Positions 31,871 to 45,365 of a stretch of DNA of 64,000 bases are shown here, in pieces. The position numbers and the translations under genes were made by a program. The notes beneath the pieces were generated by a model that was not told the DNA's origin, made no database searches, and saw nothing but the letters and a program-made list of their open reading frames with translations. The stretch's first letter is position 1, and each line of letters starts with the position of its first letter. Source of the stretch: Echinometra lucunter (taxonomy: Eukaryota; Echinodermata; Echinoidea; Camarodonta; Echinometridae). The DNA lies in the NCBI GenBank assembly GCA_029962745.1, contig CM057165.1, forward strand, positions 4,243,935 through 4,307,934, in the 5' to 3' direction.

Positions 31871-34704
31871 GAGGAGAGACAGAAAGGGGGAGGAAGGGGA
31901 TGAGACCCATGCAGAGTCGGATAACAGAAGCAGAGACAGAGACGAGACAATGAGACGGGTAAAAAAAAGGAGACATTATGTAGTCATGGTACTGCTGCTG
32001 ATGGCAATTAGGCCTACATATCTGTTATGAAGAGTTCAATGCCAAAAGGCGTAATATCCACTTTTTTCTTAATTGTACTTTCAAAGCATTTACTGTATCA
32101 TTACTCTTTCAAAAATCATTTCCTTTAATCTGTAAGTACTGTGGTGGATCCAGTGCGCAAAGGATCGCACCCCCGCCGATCAAAATATAATACATCTCAA
32201 TACAAGCAATACTCAAGCCCACTATCAAGGTGCTACGCCAACAATTTCCGTCACTTTCCCCATCGCGCAAATGGATCGTGACATTGAACTTTCCCAGACT
32301 CAAAGCTTACTTGCCCGGACTTTTCATTTTGGAAGTCGAATGCATTCAAGATGATAAGGGATGACACGAATGGGCTTGCTTGAAAATTTCCAGGCAAATT
32401 GCCAAATTGGGCAAGCGGTTATCTAACTTCGCTCGCCCAACTGGACATATTAGTTTCCTTGGAACTTCGGGCAAGTGGTTCGTAGCACCATGCCCGTAAG
32501 ATTTTATATATATATATATTTTTAAACCTTAAACGATTAATGTATTACAAATTAATAAAAAAAACAAAAACAAACATATAAAACATATTACGGATCACGT
32601 CATACATGCTGCTGGAGAGAAAAACATCGATGATGTATCCAAATATTTTCTAATGGAGGTTCATATAGGTCTAGAATGAATTTCAAGTTGCGGTGAAGAC
32701 TAAACCACTTAAAAGTGCACTCAGAAAAACCCAATTTTCTCCGCTCTCTCTCTTACCCGCTTTCTCTACTCAAGTAGGTTTGTTAAGTTGTTAAGTGACT
32801 AATGTACACATTGATGTAAAACGTATTTCTCTAAACTTTAGAACTATTATTTCCACGAATAATCCAGCCAACGCAATAAAACTGGAGGGTCTGTGCACGC
32901 CGTACTACTCGACATATGGACATTAATCATTTTGCCGAGACAGGGAGAAAAGTGCGGGGTGGGCAAATTGAAATGTCTTACTTCGATTATTATTTGTCGA
33001 AACTAAAGCCGACAGATTATGTCAAATGACGATTCCATTGCCAAGGACGCAACATATGGGTTATGAATATGAGTTCGCTGAACCATTTTTTCCCCAAAAC
33101 TCAGATTCCCTCCGTTTCCCATAGCCTTGTTTTGCTGATAAATGACAGTTTTGGCTAATTCTCAAAACAATGCAAACGGAAGAATTGCGTGAATCCCATA
33201 GCTCGAGCAGAAGGTATCGTAGACGCGCACGATTCATTTTGCAAGCGATACAATCTGCGAATTTGTTGCTTCAATCGTCCATAAACCGCGAGCGTTTATT
33301 TTTCCCTTTTCCTCTATTTGTTGCCACTGCAGAATTTCAGATGATCCACCCATGTCGTACTTTGATGTGATAGTTAGCGAATTTGGCACGATCAGTGACG
33401 ATAGCTAACCAAGGGGCGGTCGCGGATCGATACACATCATTACGCGCGACGAAAATATCAGGGAGGTTTTCCACCTTTTTTCTCACCATGAGGATCGGTC
33501 GTCTGTTTCTCTCTCCGTGGAGCTGAACATGCAGAATCGACAATAACAATTACAGAAATGATTTGAAAAATGACCAAACCTCAATTTACAACTGAGCCAT
33601 GAGTATCACTGACTAGCTAATCACATTTCAAGTTTGCTTGTATGCTTTGAAATAGTTTAACTAAAACTGCCAGCATTAATGAATACACACTCCAAAACCT
33701 GTTACAATGTTATGGTCTCCGCCGTCCATGAACAGATGAATGTGATGTATAGAAAACTAAATATTTCAAAGGAAAACTGCCATCGCGTAACAATGAGTAC
33801 AATTTTTCACATTATCGTATGATAAATGAGGTGCGTGCTTTGCATAACACTTTTTATCACTTTCTCCGTACCAAAATTTCAAAAATATAGATTTAAACCC
33901 TCTCTGACAATTCTTGTACTGAATCTTGCTTATCTTAAATTCCTGCTTTGGTTTCCTGTTTTCATTTTAAAATATTCTCTTCCTTACTATACGAAGAGAT
34001 AGTCCAAAGTTTGTTACACCTTATGTAGGAACGAAAATCTAAATCTGGTTTTGTAGTTTTGTTTTAATAGATCTGTTGCTCATGCGCACTGCTACAGCTA
34101 CACTGTTCTTTTGTTTTTGTTTTGTTTCCCTCGTTGCGATCACGCACTGCCAATCTTGCGTGCAATGCAAACCGAAGCATATGTTACTTATCTTCCTAAA
34201 GTACAGTTTGAGTTGATATCAGCAGTTATTGGTTATTGTTACCGTTACAAATATATCAAGAGAAATATGGGGAAATTTTTGATCCATTCTCCCTTTCTCT
34301 GTTTATTTCCTATCTCTCTTACGGGCTCTCTTTCTAATTTCGTCTGTGGAGTGTTACAGACTTTTGTTCCTGGAACTGGGGATACCGGTAAATCATTTTT
34401 CTTTTGCTTCATATCAACGCACACTGTCTCATATGGGTAAGTGTGTGTGTGTGTGTGTGGTGGGGGGGGGGGGGGGTAAGGCTAATTGGATTGCAGCCCC
34501 TTCCAAAAATTACTTATAAATAATATTAGGTAATCATCAGCTTTTATTTGGGCGGTGATAGAAGTGTCTCCATGGGCCGACTGAAAATGGGAGGTTTAGG
34601 GTGTTTTCTCTGTGGGCAGCACTATATTTTGGCTTGAGGGCTGGTTCATTTTTGGTCCGAGGGTCGGGTCGTAGGTTGAGTGGACCGGTCACATCAAATT
34701 TCCT

Positions 34705-34850
34705 TAACTGGGTAAATTTCAATTCCAACTGAGTGATTTTCAATACAAACTAGGTGATTTCAATCCCAACCGGGTGAATTTCAATCCAAACCGCTGAATT
34801 TCAATCCCAACCGGTTGAATTTCAGTCCCAATTGGGTGACTTTCAATCAT
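34705..34850 (+). repeat. 22-bp minisatellite, about 6-7 diverged units (copy 1)
   Basis: Units resemble GGTGAATTTCAATCCCAACC with substitutions between them. They directly precede the CAC/CAT tract. Also present at about 48202-48345. Confidence 0.8.
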
Positions 34851-34895
34851 GATTGCTTACTACAAGCATAGGCATGCTTTCTTAGCAGTCAAGTA

Positions 34896-35430
34896 AAATC
34901 ACCATCACCACCACGGCCATCACTACTACCACCACCATCATCATCACCACCACCACCATAACCACCGCCACCATCGCCACCATCACCATCACCAACACTA
35001 CTACCCCCAGTAACCATTAAAACCACCAGTATAACCATCACTACCATCACCACCACCTAACATAACCATCACCACCACTACCATAACCATCACCACCACC
35101 ATCAGCATCACCATCACCATCACCACCACCACTACCATTACCACCATCACCAACACGACCATCATCACCACCACCACCACTGTAACCATACCACCACCAC
35201 CACTACCATCACCACAAGTATAACCATCTCCACCACCATCACCACCACCATCCCCACCATCACCATCACCACCATCACCACCACCGCCCGTCATCACCAT
35301 CAGCAACATAACCATCACCACCACCATCATCACAATCACTGCCACCACTACCACAACCATCATCACAATCACCACCACCATCATCACAATCACCACTGCC
35401 ACCACTTCACTACCATTCCACTACTAACAC
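34896..35430. repeat. CAC/CAT trinucleotide tract (copy 1)
   Basis: About 530 bases of interrupted CAC, CAT and TAC units. His/Thr or Val/Met frames through it are not genes. Confidence 0.9.
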
Positions 35431-36089
35431 CACCACAACCACAACTGCCAGCATACTATCATCGACACAATAACCTGCAACACCGTTATGGTCACATGCC
35501 ACCAGTGGTATAACACACTAGCAGACATAGCATGGGCCCAGCCACCCTGAGGCCACAGACGTCATGGGGAGGGGGTGGGGGGGGGAGTACATCGGTCTTT
35601 AGTACTGAGCTGATTGAGAGGGAATTCTTAAAAGAAAAAAAACCCAAAAATTTGGAAAACTTGTCTACACCCCCTCCCCCCCCCCCCCATTTAAAAAATA
35701 TCGGGTGACAGCTTGGAGTAATTAACCAACTCTTACTGTGACATCCTCCAGTATAATGTCTATCTTTCCCAAATATTGCGGTTTATTATGCTTAGGTCAT
35801 ATGCGGGACTTTCCCGAACTTAAAGACCAATGCGTGAAACAAAACAACTTCAGAAGGAGGTCGGTGGCATACTTTTCATCACCGCAAAGCTCCGACAGTA
35901 GGCTTTTTTTGTTATAAAGACAAAGACACGGGCCTTGGAATCAAAGGAACCTGTCCTGGTGAGACATTAAATCCCTGAATAGGATTCCCTCCCTTGAACT
36001 TGCCTAATCAAAGAGAGAAAATCGATAAGGACAACACGATGGTTTTGGGTCTTCATAAACTCCAAGGGAAAGGCCTGTAAAGAAAACCA

Positions 36090-36240
36090 CCGATGGCGGC
36101 GACGGACGGGGCCTGCGAGCTCCGATCTGTCCGCGGGCGAGGGTGCGAACAAGCCAAAAGCGCGAACAAACTGGTGGGCTGATAACATACGCGCGCCGGA
36201 GAGCGCATGCCGTGTCTTTGAAAACTCAAGGTCAAACACA
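36090..36240. promoter_or_regulatory. CpG-richer patch (copy 1), possible regulatory DNA
   Basis: A local GC- and CpG-rich stretch (GATGGCGGCGACGG, CCGCGGGCG, CGCGCGCCGG) in AT-rich surroundings; also at about 49585-49735. This is only composition. No gene start is visible beside it. Confidence 0.2.
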
Positions 36241-36801
36241 CTATTGCAGAATTTGATGGGATGATGTTAATAGAGACGTTCACTCTAATTTTAGCAGTCA
36301 TTTATGCTTTTCGGATCTCATGTCTTGGTTAGAACATCAGTCCTTTTGCCTTTGATTTTTTTAAAAAATGGAATGAGGAGGGTTGGGGGGTGGAAAGATT
36401 ATGACAGAGCTTTGTTTTTGGAAGAAAAAAAAGACAATAGTCATACTGCCATCCTGACCTTCACTTGGGAGCATTCTTTTATAAACAATAAACGGGATCC
36501 CTGTGATGCAAATGTGATAAAACGCCCTTCTGGAGGACAAGGGAAATAAACGAGCGGTTACGTACTGGAAATATTGGAGGAGTAAACATGAAAGAATGTA
36601 TTGATCAAAAGAAGAAGCTTTATGGGGTTCTAAAGGGAAGAAGTGTTTTATGGTGCTTACAAGCTGTCATGATTCTGTGTAGTACCTCCCCCTCCAGTAT
36701 GTCTAGTTTCCCCTCTCGTATTCTCCTCTCATGTCTCACGCACATCGTCTTCATCGACTTCTAATGATTATAAAAAGATTTCTTTAGGACAAGACAGTCA
36801 A

Positions 36802-36965
36802 CCAATTCATGACATAATCATCTCAGCCTTATTTTCCAGGAGCTTTTTCTTCTTTCAAATTGGCAACACCATTATTTTTCTTTTATTGCTGCAATGCAAT
36901 CCCAAATTATGTATCTGTAAGTTACTGGGCCCAAGCACACAATGTGAACCCTCATTACGAATGGC
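36802..36965 (+). mobile_element. Internally deleted piggyBac-like MITE (copy 1)
   Basis: CCAATTCATGAC and TTCAAATTGGCAACACCA at the left, and CAATGTGAACCCTCATTACG leading to GAATGGCTTAA at the right, match the ends of 4090-4495. The middle is missing. The left target site reads TCAA here but TTAA in the second copy of this region (50291). Confidence 0.7.
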
Positions 36966-37253
36966 TTAACAAGTTCTTTCTGAATCTCGGAGTGCCTCTC
37001 ACGTACTTCTTGATCCTTGTGCAATTTCACGCTCATTTTCACCAACTTTGTTACATTAGCAATCAATCGAGGTACATGACCATGATGACTGTATAGTGAA
37101 GGAAAAGTCTTCATTCACATTGAAAATGAAAGCAATATCACAAAAGCAAAGCAAAGCAAAAAGAAAGAAATCAACAAAAACAAACCTGCATCCTCAGAAT
37201 TTTAGAAGAAACACAACACAGACGATATGCTTCATGCAGGTGGTAGGTGAACA

Positions 37254-37269
37254 CCCCCCCCCCCCCCCA
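37254..37269. repeat. C homopolymer (copy 1)
   Basis: A 16-C run; the matching run at about 50746-50761 differs in length by a base or so, illustrating homopolymer uncertainty. Confidence 0.8.
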
Positions 37270-40200
37270 ATAATACACCGCTCCTAACATAGTAGAGGCC
37301 TATATTTCTAACCCCACAGAGTCAACCTTCTGGGGTAAATGGAACACTCTAAACATGTTTACAAAAGATTTGTATATTAAAGCAGCTTACGACAAGGTGA
37401 TAGGCAATGTCGACAAATATGTTACTTGACATATTTCGACGTATGATATATCGCTGTTAAATATCGAAGACAAGATAAATCTATTTTCAAAATATTTTTT
37501 TTAATATTTTTTTTAAACTGTTCCTCATTTCTTCATTATTATTACATTATTAGTCCATTTTTTTATAACGAGTATACAGACTTCTTCGAAGGGCGAACTA
37601 AAACGGCAGTTCATCAACCTTTTGCACCGCGGTGTTCGGGCAAAAGAGCATCAAAGCTTTTAGTTACAAGAGGTGAGCATTAAGTTTTCGATCTTAGACA
37701 GATGATCTCCGGACCTACTGCACCCTAGCAATATCTTGGCACTGCCGCTCCAATTGACTTCCATTCGTCTAAAAGGACATAATAACAGAAAACAAGTCAA
37801 ATTGGCAGGAACAAATTCAAGCAGAAAATCCGGATAGCAAAAGCCCTCTATGTCAATACCCTTATTTAAATAGTTCAGCAATGTCAAGTCATTTTAAACC
37901 CTTTTTATCCCGAATCGAAGTAAATTTACTCAATAACAAAGGCATTTCTTTCTGTTTTTGGTTGTTTTGAATCGGAGAGCGAAGGGGAAACCGAAGGCGT
38001 AGAGTTTCGTGAGGTTGAAGGAGCGCCGGCCGCCCAGCATGAATGCCGTTAGTAACCCCAGGAATCGGGACTGAAACCAGTACCCTTTCTTGTCCGAGGG
38101 AAGTAGGAAGGAAAATAGTGCATACAAAATATTAGTCTCTGCGTGCTTTTGGCCGGTATGGCCTCTGCTGTACTATCTTGTGAGCTTAAAAGTGCGTCAG
38201 GTTTTACCAACGGGAGGCCAGGTTAAAATCTCTAGAAGATGTTAAGTGCGAAATTCCTCCTGCCCGCCACATTCTGATTTAACGTGTCAACTGCGGATCT
38301 GTATAGCTCTTCCGCTGCCGCTCGTGTGTACGCGGTGTGTCGAAGAGTTCCTCGCACGCAAGGGGGTGTGTTTGTGGCTGGTGCCACGACCAAACTCTCC
38401 AAGAAAGCGCCATTAACTCCACTCGCGTGCGTATCCAAGCATTCTTTCGAAAGGACTGCGAAGGGAAAAAGCACCAAATGTCGCATTTCTGTGCCTTTTC
38501 CCTCTTTCGGTTTTACATGACGTTTCGCAATGACTTCTCAATCTCGAAGCTCAGTGCTTCTATTTGCACACGGCGGAGCGGCTTTCCCAATCTTTTTCTC
38601 GTTTGACTAATTGAAATACGCGGTTCATTACTCAGCACACTGCTTACACATCGCCTTTTACACTGTGTTATGAACTGTTACTCTTCAATTATCCCTCTGA
38701 GCGTTCACGAAACAGCTCATTTTTTTAAAGGAAAGGCACATATGTTACTTGCCTGGTATGTCGTCCAAAAGTACAAGACGAAGCCAAACATGACCAAATT
38801 TGATTCAATCAAAGTCTCGTTTGAGGCTGTCGAGTTTTCTGACACGACATGTTTTACAAGATCCATAGACAAACAATATAAGCGTCAGCAGTTCACATAG
38901 GCCTATACCCCGACTCGTGTTTTTCCTCTTCCTTTATACAATCTTCACTTCCCTTCATTCTCCTCTAAAAGTATTTTTTTTTACCTCCTAAATCATAGCG
39001 GATATTTACTAGTGTTACTTCTCTTGGTCGGCACCGACCATTATTCTACTGATATGTTTGAAAACATTTTGATTCACATAAATTTCAGAGACAAAAATCA
39101 AACTCATCAAACAACAACAGATTCTTGCAAAATGGCAGGGATGCTGTAAGGCTAAAAATTTCAACACTGTGTGGAAGGCATACCACGAAGCAAAGATGTA
39201 TCATCAAAGGTAACAATAAATTTCTTCCGAAGAAATGGAGAAAATGCCAGTAGAAACCGGAAATATAGCTTATCCGGAAAATCGGACTTACCCCTGGACG
39301 ATTATCCTGGAGCATCACTGCCTGGTACACATTTTATTAAAGAACCTTAGCCGAGGAAAGTGTCTGTAGGATAATTACCCTCAGAGACATTTATGGTTTT
39401 AAAAAAAAATGTAACGGTTGAGTATCTATCCTTTTTTGGGTGTCCACTGCAGTGATGCAATTGTCCTTTATGTTCGTACTTGTCGTAGGGGTATTTGTCC
39501 TGGGGATTCTCTAGGGGGTTAATAAATGTATGGGAGTCTTGTTCTGGGTGAAGTCGTCCACTGATCAGAGTTAACAAATATAAACTATTTCAGAACTTCC
39601 CATAATGGTGTAATGAGGTTCAACTATTTTCCGGGTCTTTAAATATATTAACAACTCCGGAATAAAGGGGTGAAGAAAACTCATCATATTCACAAAGTTT
39701 CGGATAAAATATCTATACTTTTGTCTGGATATCAGATTCTTAATATCATTGTATGAGCAGATGAGAATAGATTATGCTGCCATCCTTCAACACGATAGCT
39801 GAAACTTGCGAATCATCCTTTACGTTCATAACAGTACACTAAGCCCGCTGGCGGAAACGAAGTGTCGTATCATTGACGGAGGACTGCGCCGAAGACTGAT
39901 GCATGCTTTGATGCGACAATGTGATCATGGTGATAGTGATATCAAACAGAACGGGAATGCAAAATCATCAACAATGCAAACATTAATTTGAACGACTGGT
40001 GCATGCACTTAATTTCCTTCATAGCTAATTAAGCGGGCGTTTGATGCAAGACTCTACGAAACTGCAGTACACCTTGAAATGGGTTTATTTTTGTGATATT
40101 TCTTGCGACAATCTTGGAACTACCCCAGCTATTTTACATTCGATATCATGAAGTCCTACCAAACTTTTGTTTGGGTCCGATTACACTAGATTATTCATTT

Positions 40201-41251
40201 AGAAATAGACTGTTACCGGAATGTGATATTGAAGTTCCAACGTGTTTTTAGTGAGTCCACACAAAGTGAGTCTTCGGTCTCCATGTCGTTGCAAAGTCCG
40301 ACCCCTTGCCTGATGCCTAGGTCACACCGTCAAACGGACTCCGAACCGAATCATTAGGATGATGTTATGTTTTGTTCGGTCTTGTGTTCCATCTCTTTTG
40401 GTGTGACAGGGGTCTAACTTGGTGATCAATTACAACATAGCGGCTATCTTGATCTAGATGGATGAAGGGAAGACCACAATCTCTCATTCGATCTCCGTTT
40501 CTTCCCCTAGGATCGCCTTAGGGAATAACTGGTTTGCGGCAGGTTTGTCAATGGAGGGGGACCGCCAGAACTAAACGAGGGCAACGGATGGAGGGCATCC
40601 ATGGCCTCTATTATGCCTCTGATCGCCTTGGTTTAGAAAGCCAAATAAAAGGGGTGCGCGTGCCGAGAAAGAGGAGGAACAGAAGACGTGTTCCTTAATG
40701 CGCCTGGAGAAACGCACATAACAGAAGTCGAATAAAATAATTCAACAAAATCTCTGACTAATCCTCGGTGCCTTCATCAGTTCATCGTCCAGATTTCATA
40801 CTGGTGGCTGGTGACCGGTCTGTATGCCTATCCTCTGCGCACCATTTAAGCTTGTGCACTGGACCGTAAAGAAATCGCCCTGCTGGCACTTCGGCCAGTG
40901 GTTCGTGCAGGCGCATATTTTCGTTCTTTTCATTTAAAATTGTGGGGAGTGTTTGGAGATGCGTGGGGCAAAAGGCTAAATAGTTACTAGCGAGTGTTTG
41001 TACGTTAAGCTATGGTGGGTTGCCCTCGCTGGTGGCACGGCAAGGAGGAGTAACTTCCCAAACAATTACTCGAACTAGATTAATATCACCAGCAGTGTTT
41101 TCTTTCGTCTTGCGTTTGAAAATTCCGTGCCTTGGGGGCACAAGTTTACCCCTCCCATATCATCGCCCTCGATATGGCCAGTATAACCAAACACTTAAAA
41201 GCTTCTTTTGATCATACTCTCATTCTTCGCTCTTCATAACAACAAAAGAAA
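37270..41251. other. Non-coding stretch at the right end of copy 1
   Basis: No exon, RNA gene or clear mobile element is supported. Between about 38230 and 40500 the two copies are nearly identical, with only rare homopolymer differences. Further left they differ every few tens of bases. Confidence 0.4.
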
Positions 41252-41751
41252 NNNNNNNNNNNNNNNNNNNNNNNNNNNNNNNNNNNNNNNNNNNNNNNNN
41301 NNNNNNNNNNNNNNNNNNNNNNNNNNNNNNNNNNNNNNNNNNNNNNNNNNNNNNNNNNNNNNNNNNNNNNNNNNNNNNNNNNNNNNNNNNNNNNNNNNNN
41401 NNNNNNNNNNNNNNNNNNNNNNNNNNNNNNNNNNNNNNNNNNNNNNNNNNNNNNNNNNNNNNNNNNNNNNNNNNNNNNNNNNNNNNNNNNNNNNNNNNNN
41501 NNNNNNNNNNNNNNNNNNNNNNNNNNNNNNNNNNNNNNNNNNNNNNNNNNNNNNNNNNNNNNNNNNNNNNNNNNNNNNNNNNNNNNNNNNNNNNNNNNNN
41601 NNNNNNNNNNNNNNNNNNNNNNNNNNNNNNNNNNNNNNNNNNNNNNNNNNNNNNNNNNNNNNNNNNNNNNNNNNNNNNNNNNNNNNNNNNNNNNNNNNNN
41701 NNNNNNNNNNNNNNNNNNNNNNNNNNNNNNNNNNNNNNNNNNNNNNNNNNN
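41252..41751. other. Assembly gap of exactly 500 N between the two 13-kb copies
   Basis: Same size as the other gap, so a placeholder of unknown true length. If the flanking contigs overlap, the true gap is negative (about -13 kb). Confidence 0.98.
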
Positions 41752-42773
41752 TGTAGATAGATGCCTCAGTCTTAGTTTAGGAAATAGCGCCACCTTGTGT
41801 TGTAAAATGAGTACATTTTCCAAATGTTTATCCAGATAATTCTTATTTCATTCAGTGGTACTTTTTTTTTCTTCTTCTTCTTTGGTTTGTTTTAATGCCA
41901 GTTGTAGTTAAACACACAAGGTTTTTAGTTTCAAATGGGTACTTCAGTATTTCATATTTTCTTTTAGGTCTTGTAGTCTGTAGCTTTGATATATATACCA
42001 TCAACCCCTCTCCTTTGCATGAAAATAAAAGAGCTGTAGATTTGGGGGATTTCAGAAGCGTGCCCACTAATGGAGGCATTAGTGCTGAAATGTATTATGA
42101 AAGTGCAAACTCCTGCATATCAAAATTTATGATGATTTATTTGAAAAAATTTATACACCTATTTGTTGTGCTCCATTTGCTCAACCTTGCCTTCATTGGA
42201 TTGGAATGGGGTTTGTTTTTCATGTTTGTAGTTGAATTGATATCCGACATTTGTAATTGCAGGTAAATTACATATTGGGCTCGTATTCGTAATAACATAA
42301 CAGGATAGAGAAGAGGTTGAAAAGAATCTGTTTATTTGATTGTGAGTGTGAAATATGTCCCATTCCTGTTCATATACATGTAGGGAATATTTACATTTTT
42401 AAAGTTATCTTCACTTTGGGGGCTTGTAACAAAGAAGATTAAAAACCATTTCAAGTACTAGACAATAGATTTGTATATCGTTAGTATTCATTGTCTTTAC
42501 TACTTAATATTTAAATACTTAGAAAACCCGTTCTTTCTGTTATAGATATAGTAGATATAGATGTTTTTGAGGGTTTTTTTTAGTAAGCATGGGATAATTC
42601 TCATAAGTTAGTAATATAAACAACAAATAATACTATTTGAAACGTATATTCCTTATTGTTTTACATATCAGATAAAATTTGTAAGGTAGTTGAGGGTTTA
42701 ATAATTTTTCCCTTTATCTTCCTTTTCTTGCTCTGGGAAGAGGTGATATGCAATGTCTCACTCTTTCTCTATA

Positions 42774-43294
42774 CTGGGTGTCCCAGAAAAAGCGGTGGAT
42801 TTTCAGTACTTACCTTCAAAAAGTAGACCAATCTTTTTACATCAGTGGGTAAAGCATCGTCTCCCGAAGAAAATGATACCAAGATCATTGAATATGGTGA
42901 AGTGACTTGTATTCTATGCCCGTTTCTTGAAATACAGTCATTTTCAAATTTTTGGCGACTGATGAGGGTAGCTTTTTGTCGGGATGGCCTTTCATAATAC
43001 GATGTTTGAGGGTGGTCCATTGATTCATGTCAGCAACAAAACGTGCCAAACATGCCATGTGAAAGGCTATTCCCGACACAATTCTGCTCTCCACTGTCGC
43101 AAAAAACATGCGAAATTCGAAAATTACTGTATTTTAAGAAACGAGCATAGAATCAAAATTACCTCACCAAATTTAATGATCTTGGTATCATTCTCTTTGG
43201 TAGAAGATGTTTTACCTCCTAAAGTAAAAAGATTATTTACTTTCTGAAGGTAAAGTACTGAAAATCCACTGTTCCGCTTTTTCTGGGACACCCG
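42774..43294. mobile_element. mariner-like foldback MITE (copy 2)
   Basis: Same element as at 29299-29819, with a few substitutions and indels (for example TTTTTGTCGGG versus TTTGTGGTGGG in the left arm). Confidence 0.8.
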
Positions 43295-44944
43295 ATATAG
43301 AGATATCTCTCGTTCTATTTTTTTTTTTTTGTGTGTGTCTGTTTATCTCTCTTTCCCCTTTCTTATAACTCATATGATTAAAAGTAGCATTGATATGCTA
43401 ATATATAGAGACAGGGTACATTTGTTATAAGCAAATAATTGTGCAGGTATATGAAAATTACTCTAGCATTTTGTATCATGACATTTAGTTGGTTTAATTT
43501 TTAATTTGATATGATAACTTGTCACTAAATGTGGATGTATTATGCAAAATTTCAGTCAAGATGTAATTATTTCATTTAAAGTATGATCTGTGAGAAAAAA
43601 AAGAATCTTAAATGTTTTTATTTTTAAAAGATTGAATCTTTATTTTTCATCAGTTCTCATTGCATATGATTATGTACAATATTGAATTATGCACCATGTA
43701 AGATGTTATGTAAGAATATTATGAATGATTATGTTAACAAGTGTTTATGCTAACATTTTCAAATTGATAAATATTTTATAGACATAGGATAGCATTTTTC
43801 TTGTTTGATCCTGGTTGTAGAATTTAATATTTCGAGGGGTTACAAAATAATATTTAAGATGATATTTCACATGAAAAATATTAGAGGCCCTCTTAATGGT
43901 ATGGGGGAAAATATGATCATAATGATATTGCCCTTTCAGTATTGTGCAATAGTATTCATTGTGTAGAAACAAAACATTCATCATGTTCATTACATTGTTC
44001 TTCATTTTATTTTGGTCTTTGTGTGAAAGTGTTATCAAACCTTTGTTTTTATTTTAACCGTCCTTGGTTTGCCCCCTTATTTTAGTTTAGAGTGCATGTT
44101 TGTTTGTGTGTGAAAAAAAGAAAAGAAAAAAACTTAAAAGAATAAATTTCATAGATTTGGAACAAAGTTGGGCAGAATTTAGGGAAACTTACATGTACTA
44201 AAATGCTGCAGATATTCATGCTATCTGCAGTTGTTGTTACTGTACTTTTGTTCTTTAGTGGTTGGAGTAAATTGTTTTCTTTGGAATGGATGCTCAACTT
44301 GGGCAACATTCCTAAGTTAGTATGCTTTTTTTCTGTGGTGCCATATCATTACCTAAAGGAATAGATGTTTTTGTTTTTAATCCTAGTGATACATGTGTTG
44401 TTCGTAATCACATTCTTTCAACATTGCTGTTTAATAGTTTCTTTTTTCCCATCTCCATTTTAGTCTTGCAAAGTAATAATGAAAAAGATGGATTTGAAGT
44501 TGACTCGATATTCTTTCTTGTTCAAGAAAGTACGTCATGGAGTATTTATTGGCATTTCTTCTCTCTTTTTCCCCCTGTAATGTTTAGTCTGAACTTAAAT
44601 CAGATATATCTTTCAAAGTGATCATTATACTAAATCATGCATTCATATGTTTTTATGCACTCACACATGATTTTGTCATTGATGTGGCACTTCAATTTAG
44701 AAATAAAGTCATATACATCAAGGATTTATATTAAAAAAAGAGAAAAGATGTGTGATATGATTTTTTTTTTAATTACCATTTAGATTTGAAAAAATCTGTG
44801 TTAATGCAAGAAGTGATCGAGAATAATGCTGGTGACACACCCCTCGCTTTTCCTGTCATTTTTATAAGATTTTGTTTTTCAAGAGTAAAAAAAAAAGGGA
44901 GAGGGAAACATGTTTGAAGTGACAGCAATACAGAGATAGAGGGG

Positions 44945-44966
44945 TTGGAGAGAGAGAGAGAGAGGA

Positions 44967-45004
<38 letters not shown>

Positions 45005-45365
45005 AGGGAGAGAGAAAGAGAGAGAGAAAGCGTGAGAGAGAGAAGGGGAGGAAGAGGTATGAAGGATGGGGAGGGAAAGAGGGGGGAAGAGTGGGGTCAG
45101 AGAGAGAGAGAGAGGGGGGGGGGGGAGGGGGGGGGGGAGGGGAAAAGGTTGAGAACGGGAATTATTGGAATAATTAAGAAGGAGGCTAAATGGATAGGTA
45201 GAAAGCTGCAAATATGAGAGAGAGAGAGGGCAGGAGGGGAAGAGGTTGAGAACGGGAATTATTGGAATAATTAAAGAGGAGGCTAGATGGATAGGAAGAA
45301 AGCTGCAAATATGAGAGAGAGAGAGAGGGGGGGGGGGGGAGAGGGAGAGAAAAGGAGAGTGGTGG
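44945..45365. repeat. GA/G-rich compound microsatellite (copy 2)
   Basis: Counterpart of 31464-31870, with different tract lengths as expected for microsatellites or sequencing error. Confidence 0.9.

Larger units (their letters stand above)
28276..41251 (+). repeat. ~13-kb segment, copy 1 (ends at N gap): probable contig-end overlap
   Basis: The sequence from TGTAGATAGATGCCTCAG at 28276 to CAACAAAAGAAA at 41251 recurs almost unchanged at 41752-54745. Differences are mostly one-base indels, many in homopolymers, with a few substitutions. Copy 1 stops exactly at the gap and copy 2 starts exactly after it. No gene in it is supported; open frames here occur equally on both strands and in repeats. 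Confidence 0.95.

Noticed and set aside
31387..31950. Long Ser/Leu/Pro frame on the minus strand (and its twin near 44879-45445)
   Set aside because: It reads straight through GA/G microsatellites; composition is simple-sequence only and frame breaks differ between the two copies.
34896..35430. Val/Met-rich minus frame through the CAC/CAT tract
   Set aside because: Simple trinucleotide repeat; in the second copy the frame is split by a one-base change.
38284..38606. Overlapping open frames on both strands that are identical in the second copy (51773-52095)
   Set aside because: Identity covers the whole region, not just the frames, so it gives no evidence of coding selection; no splice sites or domains are seen.
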